Positions 24,288 through 38,172 of a stretch of DNA of 64,000 nucleotides are shown here, piece by piece (position 1 is the stretch's first letter; every line of letters starts with the position of its first letter). Both the position numbers and the translations under genes were made by a program. The notes beneath the pieces are model-generated. The model was not told the DNA's origin, ran no database searches, and worked only from the letters and a program-made list of their open reading frames with translations. The DNA comes from Terfezia claveryi (taxonomy: Eukaryota > Ascomycota > Pezizomycetes > Pezizales > Pezizaceae), in assembly GCA_015179025.1 (NCBI GenBank), contig WHUX01000005.1:434001-498000 (forward strand), written 5' to 3'.

Positions 24288-27200
24288 AACACCCTCCCGA
24301 TCCCGTTCGGCTTCCCCCTTCCACAGCTTCTGTTCCCGTTAATCCTGAGGCAATGAGTGAAACAGTAGATTGGCGTTCCGAGCGGCCCAAGCTTTTGCTG
24401 CTGGAGTATTGCGTTGGCGTGGATTTGTAGTTTGAAGTTGTCCTATGATACACGCGAGCTCGCGCAGACAAGCTTCTTTCAGAGATGAGTAAGCTATTGG
24501 TAGCCAAGTGCCAAGAAATCATGGTAATTCGTGTATTTGATTGATACGATCAAACCCCCGATCCCCTCCTCTGGAGATCTCGCCCCTTCTGCTCATGATA
24601 TACATTCTACAGACCGGAGATGATATCATCCAGGTTTGAGCCAATGAATCACATGTTATATCCCTAAGTTTTACAATCTTGTATTGAAATATGAAAGGTT
24701 GCTGTACGCGCTTACACTCGGTTGAATATCCTGCTATTAAATGAACTTCCCCCATGAAAAGCAATAACTCTGCAACTGCTGGTTGGCAAGAGCTGCCCGG
24801 CAGGGTGTAGTTCTGAGTGAGACTGAGCTCTTCAGTTTAAGTACAGTAGCGTTATAACATGAGAAACTTCAATTGTATTGACAGGCACCTGGGGTGAAAG
24901 CGTATACAGAGACCAGTGCTCATTAGTAATCTCTTGCCACCCCCGCCCCCCCCATCGATCCTTAGGATGACATGGAAGGCCAATTAGTAGCGTCGTAAAA
25001 AGGGCCTATTGACTCCGCTGGAAGAAATTTTTTAGATGTGAGTTGCTGAGCGTGGGAATTCCCTTTACGTTAGGTGCCAGGGGTTAGTCTGGTTGGTACG
25101 CCAGGGGTTTGGCCGTGCTTTGACGCACATTGCCCAACATTTACCTAGAAACCCAGCTCTACAGTATATCAGGTTGTACTTATCTAAAGCCCTAGGCAAG
25201 CTAGTCCCATAGCTTTCGGCTGCCTATGAAGTACCACGGAGGTGCTGGGTAAGTATACATACGTACATGTACAGGTGTCTTAGGCTAATTCGGTTTATAT
25301 TATGAATGTGGTATCTTGTCCGCATCGTGCCCAACGATTTCCATTAGAGCTGATTGAGAATATACGGTAGTATAGAAGTTGTATATCATATATCATATAC
25401 TTAGCGTTTGGGGTACAGACCATCGGAGTCAAGCACTCGTGTTAGCATTGCCATGCAGCTCGGCAAAGTGATATCGACACCCCTTTTGGGAGAACCGGGC
25501 CAACTTCCTCGACGCGTCTGTTAATCCATGGCTGAGAGCAGCGACTCCAACAAATGTTGTAATGAATGAGGATGGTGGATATCAAGAGGCAACCACTTTC
25601 CATTTTCCACAAAAGAATGGATAGATGGCGATTCCATGTTACTGCTTAGAACTCAATAAGACCTTAGTGCTGTATATACGTTTAATATCGTATATTTATT
25701 TGCTGTATGGAACACTGAAAAGAAGCCGAGATCCCGATATAGTGGAAGGCAGTTAAGTAGGGGGGGTGATCATAGATCCACAAGATCCATCATCGGTCGG
25801 GAGACCAGCAGGCTCGAATGAGCAGCGGAGCGAGATTACCGCGCGTCCGGTATTCTGTATGATTGGCCACTGAGACAGCCATTTGAAACAGTTGGGTGAT
25901 GGGTATATAAACGCAATTCTTTCGTTTGCAGGAGCTTGACTCCAAAGTTTGTAGATGTGTATGTTACACACACACTAGTCTCACAATCGAGAACATATTC
26001 GCTTGGGGTTTGTCCTGTCGCATTTTTGCACAGCCAGCGAAAATACTCACACTACAGCCGCTATTTTGCAGTTGCTGCAGTTCCTTTGAGGGGCAAAGCA
26101 GGTCAGTATCAGAAATTGGAGATTCTGTCAAAAGAGGACCTGTCGCTAGACCTGTCGTTGGCGTGCGATCACCAAGCTACCTACTCCAGGCTAGACAAAC
26201 TACCTCTCCCTTGTCTCCCGTCAAATCCCTGTGCATCTCAAATCCGAGGGGTGAAAAGAACTTGCAAAGATACATGTCACCATTGTATTGATGAGAAAGC
26301 AACAACGCCATGTGAGTGAAAGCTCTTCCTCCCAACACTCACCCACCCACCTATCTAGGGTGCATGAAAGGCAATCGTTCTCATCTCCTTCTGGGAGATC
26401 CTTTCTTTGCCTGTTGTTTGCCTTAACTGGGCAAAAGCCAAATGGTGTGCGCTGTTTCTTCTCGTTGTAATGATATGCTAATTGTTAATGAGGAGCTACT
26501 AGTTGCAATATGTCCCTTCCTGCGGCCTAGGTACTGATTTGGCCCGAGGGTGGTCGTATAGGAGAGAATTATTGTATATACAAATGTTTCAGAATTGTGA
26601 ACTGATGAAAACAAGTGTTCTGCTGGTTGCTCCACATCTGGAATGCATTGCAACAGTTTGCATCTGCATACCCTTGAAGTCCATTCCGTGTACATGTTCA
26701 CGAGACCACTAAAGTACCAATCGAGGTACAATATATCTACAACAGAGTTTATAATCTGGCAGTCTGACATCTGTGTTGATCTAGCTACTCCAGGACTAAG
26801 TATCATGGGACAGACATGCCAATGGGTCCCGAAAAGTGCTCACTGCTGCTTACTTTAGCTTTATGAGCTACCTTATGCGGCGAAATCTAAAGCAAACTCT
26901 GGTTTTTGAAAATTTCCCTCTACGGCTGTTCGGTAGGTGGGGCTTTAAAGCCTTATTAGGTGATGTCTCGTCAACACATCTGTTTCACTCGGCTAACCTG
27001 TTTGCCACGGAAAGGTCGTGGGAAAGAAAACGCTCGCCATGATTTGGTGCCTTGAATTCCAAGGGGACCGGAGGACATGTATCCGCAATACAAGGTCGGT
27101 CTGTCTAGACACGCGAAGCTGTCACAATCAACAGCACGACTGTTGTCAGTGAAACCGTCCCCATCGTATGGCTTGTGATACCTGAAGTTGGGGTCGGTAT

Positions 27201-29084
27201 ATGACCGTGAGAAAGCGAAGGAAGGCGCAGAGTCGGGCATATAACAACACACGCATGGGTTAATTTAGGTTGGGCTCAAATTTGAAATTCTGCCGCAAAT
27301 TTGCCTGGCTGTGATAAGTGTGCCCTAGGTGTGGGTGTTAATCAAGGAACAATGGATGCACCTCTCTTCGAGACAAATACCATGGCACATCCAGTTACAG
27401 CATAGACGCACATATTGACTATGAACAGCTTGCTTTGCGTTATGCAATCATTTAAGGTCTTGCTGCCATGGATTGGAAGTACCCAGAGCGAAATGATGTG
27501 CTTGGCTCCCTAAAGGGAGCAGATTTGGAGTGTCTCGCTCATTGCCAGATCTGTGCATTCGGGTGGAATTTATACCAGCTGAACCATACGAATAGAGCAA
27601 TGAAGGCTTGTGTTGGACATTTAAGAGGGGTTGCAAAAGCGGACACAGATATCGTGTACAGCCCCAGAAACTCCATAGGAGCGCGAATAAATGGGATCAT
27701 TTCTCCTCCATGAAGCAGCAGGGCCCCACACTACTGGTTCCTTTGTTCGCCTCACGGACTGCGATGTTTGGACACAACCATGGGCTAGAGACTGAAGATG
27801 GATGCCGGACTGGGAGGACTTCTTGAGTCCTTAGGCATCACCATTATGCCGCTCATGGGGCGCCACTTAGGAATATGCATCTCTCCGCCCTGCTAGTACC
27901 TCAGAAGGGCTTGCTCATTTTGCCTTGCTTTTTGCACATCGGAGGGTCAGCCAAGTTTCGACACTGCTCCTGTTATCCAGGTACTTTTTGTTACACGACA
28001 TCGACATTTATGTATCAACTGACCTCTGTGAGAAGTACAAGCCTAAGAGCAAACGGCACACCCCCTCAACCCCTAAGGTTGCAAAACCACCTTACATGGC
28101 TACGGAGCCAACTATCTTGCCACATAAGGCGCTCAAAGCAACTCCTGGTGATTGTCACAAGAAGCCTAGATTGTTTTGCATCTTACATCAAATCTGAACT
28201 AGTGAATTTTGTTGGAGGACTAAAAATTCTCTGAGAATCGGAGTTCTAATGTGCTTGTGGATCATCGCAAACCAGCGCTCTGATGGATACACCCAATATA
28301 CTACACAGGAAACATACTTTTGATTTTCATGCGTTTCCCATCTGGTAGATCCAAAGATACAGGTTTTATTCCAATGTCGAGCCAGGCAGAGGAGGGCTAC
28401 TAGTACCAGGAAGAGTACTAAGAACAATATGCATGTTTGTTGGCACTATTACTTCCTCCTGAGTAGGCCCCTTCTTCATTCTCCTTTCCATATTAACGAA
28501 CCGGTAATCTTGTAGCCTTGCCACCTCTTTCTTTTACAGGCCTCTGTTTCGGTTCTCCAGAGGGAAGTTGCATAGGGGAGTTCATATCATAACTCAGGAC
28601 AAAGGTCAAGGAGTGTCTTGGTTTGGAAAGTATGGTCGGGGTGTGTGGGGGTCCCAGAGGGCACCTACTGTGTACCTGGGCCATCAAACTTCGGCTTGTT
28701 GAAGGGGGTCTTGAATCCCCTGCCCGCAAACAGCATGGCTAGGAAAGGGAAGTCACACGCCCACCACACCATCATCCTACTAGTAGGGTAACTTATGCCT
28801 GCGTCGTCATTCCAAACCATTCTGTCAGACTTTGCAGCAGTCCAAATTGTGGACTCGCGCCTGTGATAGCTGACCACTATAAACTTCGATATATCCGCAC
28901 GTCCCACCACGGTACCCTCGTTCTTTTTATTTCCTTCCTTTATTCCGTCGGCTCCTTAGCTTTCAATTCTCCTAGACTTATAGCTCCGCCCACTTCGGGC
29001 ATTCTTCCAAAAGCTTGTATACATTTTACCTTCTCGGCCCAATTTTCACTAATCTATTTACTCTCGCAAAGGCGTTCATCCTCA
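24288..29084. other. 4.8-kb gene-poor interval
   Basis: The sequence from the cyp6 start to the next gene has only short, unrelated open frames on both strands. One copy of the 12-base element-end motif tagtctggttgg lies at 25085-25096. The left end must hold the cyp6 promoter and the right end the promoter of the Zn2Cys6 gene. I see no tRNA and no recognisable transposon body. Confidence 0.5.
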
Positions 29085-30831
29085 ATGGCAAGACGGACTC
29101 CAGTCAACAATCTATATGGTCAGGGCGAGGAGGAGGAAGACTATGTACCCAAATCTGGCCGCTCCCACGACCGTTATGCACTGGCTAGACCGGACCCGAG
29201 GGGGACTATGCAGTCTCGCTCACACTCCAATACGAATACGCACTCTACTGGGAACAATAACCCAACAGGGAGTGCAAGGCGGAGAATTCCCGTTGCGGTA
29301 TGTCTTCATTGGCTTTCGGTTCATATGTATTGGAAGCCACTCTAACTAGTCCTCACAGTGTGGGCGGTGTCGACAGCGGAAAATTAGATGTAGCGGGGAT
29401 ACAGAAGGCCTAGGCTGCACCAATTGCAGGGGAGCATCGATACTACCTGCTTTGTGCACATTCTTGAGGGTGCAGTTTCATCATGAGACCTTTGAGGATA
29501 ATGTTCAAGTACTTATGCAAAATGCTTTGATACAGGCGGGCTCGAATGCATTGGAGCTACACCCCTATGTGGCAGCTACTGCCTCGGCCTCAGCGCCCTC
29601 CCTCGCCATGAATCCATATGACTCGGTTCCACATAGCCATACACAATCGATACGCCCAAGTCATTCTACCACCTCATTAAACCCTAATTTCCACAATGGA
29701 ATTAACGACATGACCCCACTGAAGTCATTATATCACCTTGAGGCTTCACATCACAACGGTCAAGAGAGCCGTAATGGCGCCTTGGGGAGTGATAGTGATA
29801 GTACTTCAAACGTGTATGATGGCAGTTTCCCACAGTTCATGCTTCCAGAGATTGCAAATGGTGGAATGCAGCAGGATCACTTACGTCAATGGACCCCCCT
29901 CTCAACACCTAATCATCGCCCAAGCCTCTTCCTGGACCCAGACACAGCGAACAGTCATTCATTTCTCCCTAACTCTCGCATGTCACCAGGAACCCTTGAT
30001 GTTTACAGCGCTCAAGCCAACATGTTTCCAGCGTTGGCAAATTTATCTGACAATCTACCTTCAGGCACCGGGTCGGCACCAGTGCAAGCCTATATCCGTG
30101 GAGATTCGAGTTATGTTAAGCAACCGGAGAAAATCACCCTGCCAACGATCCAGGGGTACTCGCGACCACAGGCTCTCGATATAGGCTCAATGGCAACAAG
30201 GACAACCGGTTCCACCACTCTGAATGAAGCCTCCTTGACCTATACCCCTTCCCAGTACAAAAGCTACTCCTGGGCTGCAGAGCCGAGTCTCAATACACCA
30301 GCAGCCCCAGTGTACGCATTTTCCGCACCACTTAAATCCCGCCAACTAACTGTTGGTAGTTCACATTATTCCCGTGAAAGTATTTCGAGGAGTAGTCCAC
30401 CGGTTCTACTGCCTGCATCGACGTTAAAGTCGACCAGCCCAATTGGTCGTATTGGTCCTAACTACGCTACTGGGTATTCTTCTCCGAGCTATTCAGGCCA
30501 AAGTCATCTACCATTTTCTCTCTCTTCGGCCAACACATCATTACTACCAACACATTCATCAACTGTACTGAATTCTCCCACCATAGTCACATCTGGCCCA
30601 GGTCTAGAAGGAGACAAAAGAGGCAATGGCGAAGGTTTTAAAGGCCCGTTGTCAGACTCTACTGGCTCGTCGGTGCCAGCATCGCCTTACTCATCTTCAC
30701 CAACGTCCACTAGTACGCTATACGAGACCTCACGGTCACAACCAGCGACACCAGTCCCTACAAGGTCTGCAAGCGATAAGGGTTTGCATACCCATTCCTC
30801 TACACGGCGGCATGTGAATAAAATTTACTGA
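29085..30831 (+). CDS. Zn2Cys6 transcription factor
   Basis: Exons 29085-29297 and 29359-30831 give 561 residues. The intron splits the protein just before the zinc cluster, so that IPVA joins CGRCRQRKIRCSG. The cysteines follow C-x2-C-x6-C-x8-C-x2-C-x9-C (about residues 72-101), ending at LCTFLRV, a common boundary in fungal binuclear clusters. The last spacing of nine is slightly longer than the usual six to eight. The rest is Ser/Thr/Pro-rich with no recognisable fungal-specific regulatory domain. The N-terminal 70 residues are acidic then Asn/Ser/Arg-rich. It is likely a nuclear sequence-specific regulator; target genes are unknown. The start is the ATG giving MARRTPVNNLYGQGEEEEDY. A frame beginning downstream of the intron would lose the zinc cluster. 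Confidence 0.88.
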
Positions 30832-33800
30832 TGATGTTTTACTCGCGCTCAGGTTAGTTCAGCCCATTTGCAAATCACATCTCCAGTCGTGATTGTGCCC
30901 CCTTCCTGTCTCACGCAACGATATGCTCCAAGTCGCAATTCCTTGGGCAACACGGTGCCTAATTAGAATTGCTCGTTGCAAATTTTTATTCGAAGCATAT
31001 ATCATAAATTCACCTTGAACGGAACAGAATTGCTGACTTTGTTTTTGTGCGTCATTAGACTTGGGATTATGCGATTGTGGTGATCATGTGAAAGCTGGAT
31101 CTTTGCTTGACGAGGACCAAGTGAAGATGCAAATTAGCTACACCCTGGGGGGTGGTGCGCCCTACTACGAACAGACAGGCATTGATTGGACTTGGGACGA
31201 CCTCGAGAACTAATTCCACCATCTACGATTCTCTATTTCCTTTATTCATGCATTGGCGGTTTTATGTTATTTTCATTGGTTGGTTTGCATATTTCATACC
31301 CGACACTCATTTAGTGGATATTTTGGTTCTTCTAACCCTGTCCTTGTGAAAATATTTTCCCATATCCCATTCCCATCTGCATGTTTTGTGTCTTTCAGCC
31401 ACTTTCATCCACTTCATAGTCCATACACACTTGGGGGGCAATACTTCGGACGGACCGAGATTTCTGGGGATGAGGGTCTAAGGTAACGACGGCTTAGCGT
31501 GGGGCGTTCGGTTGCGACAAGATTGGGATTTATTTCACTGGATTGGCGGATAATTTAGTTTCTTTCTCTCACTATCAATTTCCTTTTATCGGTCGCCCTT
31601 TTCGCAATGTCAGGACACAGCTCTTGCTGTCTATTTCTTTTCAGTGGGACATTCTAGGTAGGTTCAATGCGAATATTACTCAGGAGGCAATCACATAAGT
31701 AACTGTATGTCGGATATGGTGTGTTTGTACAATCTGTATATCTTGCCTTTTTTTTTGGATTGTGCTCCTCCACTGCACACCTGCCTTTTCAGAGCTGTCA
31801 ATTGCTATTCTCCTATCCCATACATATGGAGGTGCATACTGTCACTGGTTGGGTCTGACTTGTATGCCATACTGGCAATTTCTATTTAAGAAGCACGGTC
31901 ACAGAAATATCATACTGGGTCGTACATATTACGACAGTTGTTTGTTTCTGACTCTTTCTCCCAAAACTCTAGATTCGTTTGCATGGACTGCCTGGTGGAA
32001 GAGTTGGCTATACGGTTGGGTTTAAATGCGAGCATGGAGGCAAATATGTGAGCTCTAAAGTTGGGCTTGCAGGCAAACAATCGACATATTGGACATCTAT
32101 AATCCGTGTGACTTGCTCTTGAGTGTTCACGGTACAGGCGGGCACCTGTGGAGTCCGTAACCACATCCCACCCTTGCACAGGCGTTTCATTGCTTATACC
32201 TGACTTCATCTCGGGATCTCTCACTTAGTATGCCTCGCCCATTCTCCACAATTGCATTATCTACAACTCGAATAGACATCTTTATGCAAGCTTCGTACCG
32301 GGATTTTAGACTACTCCTTCCCCACATTGCCAAGGAAAACTTTATTCTCCTACGCCAATCACTGGAGTTTTAGTCCGGTGAGTTTGATGTTGTAGATCTA
32401 GGCGTAATGTAAGGCAGGTGTTTTAGCTAGATCTCAAGTGGAGCCGGATTCTATATCCTTGGAGAGCATAGTTCAAGCCATGCAAATGATCTATACTCGA
32501 TACTACCTATATTGATGCATTGATGTCGTATGTTTAGTTTACATGATCGTAGCATGAACCACTTCATGATAAGGATAAGCAAATGCAACCTGAAAATCCG
32601 ATTAGAATAACGTACGAGTTGGGCTTCCAGGATAGGTAGGTAAATAAAGTAAGTATGATAGGTAGAGGACCAACTAAGCGTGCTAATTATAGATGCATAT
32701 GTGTGTATGCAGGATGTGGAACATATATCAGCCCAGAGCTATAATATCAAGTGTATGTTCATATTAGTCTGGTTGGCAGTATGTTCATATGTATGTAAAT
32801 GTATGCTAGAGTTTAGCTTAGGGTTGTGTACCTATGTATAGCTAGCTGATCCCGGCCGCGATGGAATTCCACGAGGTGAGGGGGCCAGCGCCACGAGATG
32901 AGGAGGAAGAAAGTTGTGTACGTGTGTTTCTGTACGAACAAGCAGGAATAATGTAATTGTGTGTTGCATCTTATTTGGATTGTGAGGGGTTAGTGAGAAG
33001 CTGAAATGTGAGGAAGTGAGGGTGTACAGATGTGGGTTGAGAACAGAGTAGGGCGTGCTTGTGGCTTTGGTTTTTGTCGGCTAGGAGAAGTGTAACAATA
33101 ATTATGCCAGGGCGAAATGATGGATTCACGTTGTAACACGTTCTTGTAAGCTTTTATATACTGATCTGCCTACGCAGAAGGAATTCTCACAAAAGATTAT
33201 TGTAGATTTATGATATATTCTATTAACAAGCAATTGCAAATTCTTAATAATTCTAAAAGCATACATCGTACCTCTCACCAACTAAGTAGAGTTCGTGTTT
33301 GTGTCTCACAATAATCTTAATAGCTGGGCCCAGCTATTACCTACATTCCGTGCCCCTCTCACAGAGCCTCAACCTCGAGCTCCCATCACTGCCCTGTTCC
33401 GACCTCACCCATTCACCGGTCGACTAAACTGTAGCCAAAAGCATGGCGCGGGGCGATCGGGGAATTAGAGTGTGGGGATTAACCTGGGGGCTGGGAGCCC
33501 CAAAAGCTAATTACCAACCTTACATTTGTATGTGTACTATACATTATGAGTCCTTATATGATTTTTTTATTTCTACTACGCAGCCTCAAACAACTTTGGT
33601 TCCACAGCATCAAACATACACACATACAGTACGTGGGGGGGAATGTCTTTACACACCCCTTTTTATGCATGGATCACACTATTGTATGTCTCATTAGAAA
33701 TAGCGAGCGCTACCGTAGGGCTGGCGCTGAATATTATGCAGTGAGGGGTGCATAAAAACTTAATACAAGTGGGTACAGATGTGCAGCGGTAGGTAGGATC

Positions 33801-36800
33801 AGTATACTGTTACCTACTCAACGTTTAGATGGTGGCTTGGTAGGTATACATAGAGGTAGGTGCCTGATGTAGGGGTGGGTTGGGGTTATAGGGAGGTGAT
33901 TTTGTATTGTCTCAAAGAATAGATGAATTTCACAGTTTGTGATATTACCCTGAATCAAGGAGCAGTGACTAAAATATTTCACCCGCATTTTGATTTCCAC
34001 GCATGTGCCGTCGATAAGTTACTCATAAACAGTAGCTTTTAACTGCATATCATCTCCTTCCAAGTACCACTCCCTACATGCATTTGTATCTTTTCTCTTG
34101 CTAAAGCCCAGCTCTCGTACCACCCATTGATATCGATACGAAGTGATCTGCGCCAATACAGTGCACACATAATAATTTAGCTCTACGTCACATTTATTCT
34201 TTCTCGTCACTCCCCACTCTCTCACATCAATATCACATTACACAATCCTCAGTTGTGGAAAAACAGGGGCAATATAGGATCATGATCATCGATCTATCGA
34301 TCTCATAGATACAGCTACAGCTACAGTCAAATCATTGCATTTTAATTACCAACCAGATGCTTACACAGTGAATTACATCGCAGGATGCATATGCAAGACC
34401 GTTGTGATGGGCGTCGCATGTGGCCTAAGAAACTTATTACTTTACCGTGCCCGCTGCCCATGGAAACTGAGACGGTTCATCATAATCTCATCAGGGAATT
34501 ATGACCTGAATGAGACTCGGCCACTTATTGTTTGTGACCCTGCATTGCACTCCTAGCAGGGCTGGCCAATGTGATCACTTGTGTGAGCTGAGGAGTGGAT
34601 TGCAGTGATGATCATCCATATGCTTGGATCTGCATTGGACAATTGATTATCTAGTTATTTATTTGCTTCTCTAAAGAAATATTCAGAGTTCGTGTTTATA
34701 TTTAGCTTCAATTCTTGGGGCGTGCAGTATAGCAGAATATATGTATTAACGTTAAGTACCCTCATACGTAAGTACTCATGAGCGCCAAATATAGCACCAT
34801 AGGGTCTTGTAATTGTGTAAAATCACGCATGGTACAAACTTACTTCTATAAGGCACATATGATAAGAGTTCTACTATCTGCCACAAACAGGCGGTTTTAT
34901 GGTACTTGAATCCCGCTTACCTAGGTAGCAAAGTCACCAATATATTAAATCCACTAGCTATACATGCAAATGTCCCCACCGCTCGACAATAGATATTGTA
35001 TGTAGAGGACAATGGGGTGGCAGCACCCATCCGGGGACGGCCGCTTGCGGCCGCTCATACGAATCAAACACACCCCACATAATCTCTTGTTTAGGTCGAT
35101 GCGTGCGCAACTCATATCCACAAGTTGGAAAGGTTGTTTCTATACCCACTCAGAGCCCCACAACGTATGGGATAGATAGCCTCCCCCCGTTCATGCCGTG
35201 ACCCGGGGCTAAGTGAGATCGGGTAGGATGGGTGTGTTATGTTATGTGTACATAGCTGTCAGTGTTATAGCCATGCTACACATGCACGTAAAAGCGGGGA
35301 ACACCTGCCGTTCGGTAATTATTGGGCTTGGCATAAGACTATGAAACAATGATATTAAATTGCGTCCGCATTGGGTATATTCCACTTGTCTCATGAAATT
35401 TGCACATATATCATCAATTCGTTAACTCAACAGCTAGCAAACCCCACCTATGTGCCCGATGCTGAAATTGTGTTCTCTGGAGACAAAAGTGGGGAAAGCT
35501 CCTGTGAATCTGCGCATGCCTCTTTGCATCTTTGAGTTATTCCTCAAATTTAATTCATGACCTCCTGCATCATGCCCAACGCAACTGTACACGTCTCTGG
35601 ATCTGCGCGCACACGCATGTCATTATTGCATCCCACCAGTACTGCAAAGCCTAAGCAAAACTTTAATTAAAAAAGGGTAAAACTTACGGACTGATGATAA
35701 AAAATATCTTTATGATAGACAGCAGGTAGAAGCCTAGTAAGTATTACGTACATCCATCTCTCACGTTCGTTTTCTCAATCAGCATACACTAGCTGCGCCT
35801 AAATTATAGGATGCACCAGTGTCGTCCTCGACCAAGACTGCCCTGTCTGCACCTCGGAATATCGAGATCTATTTCTCCATGTGGCTAACTCTGCCTAAAA
35901 CGGTAGTCGCCAAGTCCAACTCTACAGTCGATTTCCTGTTTAGGCAGTCGGGACTAAAGTAGATAAGCGCAGTAGTTGGTGCATACCAAGTCACCAGAAA
36001 GTAACTGTTACCCTGAACTGAGACTGAACACCCGCTACCCAGTGCTATTTTTTACACAGGGACTCTAAGGTCACTTGGCTTCGTTTCCTGCATGCACCGC
36101 TGTGAATTCACAGTTAATTGCAATTATCTAAAAGTAACCGCCACGCCGGGTCTTTGTGGGCGTTTCAACTTGGGGTTCCGGCTGGCTCGTCATACATCAT
36201 GTGCATTTCACAATTACTTGAGGTATCACAACATCACTTAACATGATACTAATGTAAAATACTTCTTAGGCGATGCATATGCTCCTCAAATCTAGTGCAT
36301 AGTATGCAAATAACTGCTGCTACACAATATGCAATAGTAATGCATACCAATGAAACTTGGAAAATGTGATTTAAGATTTCATTCTCAATTCGCTATGATT
36401 ATTCCACTGATAATTACACCTCCCATTTACACCTAGGGCTGAAATGACCTTGCCATATACCGATAGCCAGGGAGGGATGCTTCCTGATCCAAGCCTCTGG
36501 AACCTTATTCAGCACGTTTCTCTCCCTTCAGTTTCCTATATCAATTGCAAAGCGAAGAAACCCCAAAATAGCTCGCCAGGATTAGCACTCCCACGACCAC
36601 CTAAGCACTACAAATATTTCCGACTTGGGACCTTAAGTTGTCCAACCAGACTTTGCGTTATTGTGTGTTGGGTATACGCATAGGTTCTAATATGTAGGTG
36701 TAGTAGTGCTAGTGGGGGCACTGAACTAGCTAGACTGGCATTCATCTAAGTAGGGGCATAGTCAATCTAGACTGGTCATAGGTTTGTATTTTCCATCCTA

Positions 36801-37156
36801 GTTTGATTGAAAATTACTATGTATACAAGCCCTATCAAAGGTTTCTATAGCACGAATGGAAGATCAAATTGACAGATACGTTATTTTCGGGTGCAAAATT
36901 GCAGTTCTACGGGTATCAGATTTAGGGGGAGGGATTGCAAGATTCCACCGGCGGTTTCTGAGCCGGATATCTCTCTGGATATATCTCCGGATAAAATCAC
37001 CGTGGAAGGTTTACAGAGGCACGAGGCTAGTTTACTGACGCATCATTACAGGGTAAGAGGCAAAACTGGTAACGGGACTAGGCAGAAACGACTGTTTCGT
37101 AATTTTTTCACTTTATATAGTCTGGCCTCCCTAGGAGCGGTCGGGTTCGAGACTAA
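30832..37156. other. 6.3-kb gene-poor interval
   Basis: No supported gene on either strand. The sequence is AT-rich in parts, with many short interrupted frames and simple motifs such as GATC/ATCGAT runs near 34280. A 12-base motif identical to the end of the element at 37157 occurs at 32765-32776, an 11-base match in the other orientation lies at 36642-36652, and a shorter match (tagtctgg) near 37118. This looks like an old repeat-rich intergenic region. Confidence 0.5.
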
Positions 37157-37410
37157 TAGTCTGGTTGGCACGACCCCTCCTAAGCTTTATACTACGAGTT
37201 GGAGAGTGTAACCAACTAGTACAAAACGTGATCAGTGGGTGCTACGCTCACGAGCTACCGACTCCAGACTACCGACTCAATAGTAATAGCGTGCCAATTA
37301 GAGCATGGGACTAGCTTGGTTACTTTACCTTCGCTATACTAGTCTGGTTGCACTACCCCTCCACGGTTGTGCAACCAGACTAACTAGGAGGGGTCGTGCC
37401 AACCAGACTA
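37157..37410. mobile_element. MITE-like element with perfect 26-bp terminal inverted repeats
   Basis: The 26 bases at 37157-37182 (starting tagtctggttggcacg) are the exact reverse complement of 37385-37410. The 254-bp element has no coding capacity. If the outer TA on each side is the target duplication, the element fits the Tc1/mariner type. A second, nested inverted repeat with 14-base arms (37340-37353 and 37369-37382) starts with the same tagtctggttg and abuts the right terminus. Further copies of the terminal 12-mer lie elsewhere in the window. Confidence 0.85.
37340..37382. repeat. Nested 43-bp inverted repeat inside the MITE-like element
   Basis: Arms tagtctggttgcac (37340-37353) and gtgcaaccagacta (37369-37382) are exact reverse complements, separated by 15 bases. 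The sequence is a variant of the outer terminus and may be a second, shorter insertion or a rearranged end. Confidence 0.85.
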
Positions 37411-37964
37411 CACCTACTACTGCTGCGAGGGTAATGCAACCGTCCTGGTACACGGTCGATTAACACGTAGCAGTCTGAGAGATAAAAAGGTATTTGCCTT
37501 AGGTTCTTAATTACTTGACTTCCCTCGTCGAATGATATTAAAACTACGAACTCCACTCCATCCCCCCAACCCTCCTCTTCACGTTCTCTGCTACCCTCCA
37601 GCATCTTTCTCTTGAATTCTGGTCACGAAATTATCGGAAGTTACCGAGAACACCGAAGTCGTCTGAAATATCAGAAGCAGCCTCTAAACACTTCGAAACT
37701 ACTGGAAACATCACAAGTACGTAAGCGTACAAAGAGATCCGGACTGAAACAACATGTTTTATATCTCTCTATGGAAGGTTTCTGAAACCGCTAGTAATTG
37801 CAAAGTACAGACTCGAAAGTGTGCCATCGAGGTACTTCCCGCTGTCTTTTTACTTATACTTATTCAATACCCCATTAAAAAGGCTTAAGCTTGCGCATTA
37901 GGATCTGTGTACCGAAAATTCCCAAACTTGAACCCCTAGCTAATTATGTACATTCAACATAGTT
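37411..37964. other. Spacer between the MITE-like element and the Harbinger element
   Basis: About 550 bases, AT-rich, without a supported gene or repeat. Confidence 0.5.
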
Positions 37965-37967
37965 ACT

Positions 37968-38015
37968 AGTGGTGGTCAATTCTTAAACTGGGTAATGGTA
38001 ACCCAGGTTATGCAA
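37968..38015 (+). repeat. Left terminal inverted repeat of the Harbinger element
   Basis: The 48 bases match the reverse complement of 40774-40821 except at position 40 (G versus T). Inside lies a small palindrome, ctgggt...acccag, which could add a protein-binding site. Confidence 0.93.
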
Positions 38016-38172
38016 TGCCAAGAAATAACAAAACTAGCCCCAATAGAGCACAACCGCAAATTTTCAATTGACCCTCCGAAATAAAGTTGTGGTAGAATTC
38101 TGGGTAACGTGTCTTTAGTCAGCTTCATATTACAACTACATACCACCTCGCCAGACTAATACCACTTATAAA

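Noticed and set aside
24190..24522. 110-codon minus-strand frame overlapping the cyp6 start
   Set aside because: It overlaps the cyclophilin exon in another frame; the cyclophilin frame has unmistakable motifs, so this is probably 5' untranslated sequence.
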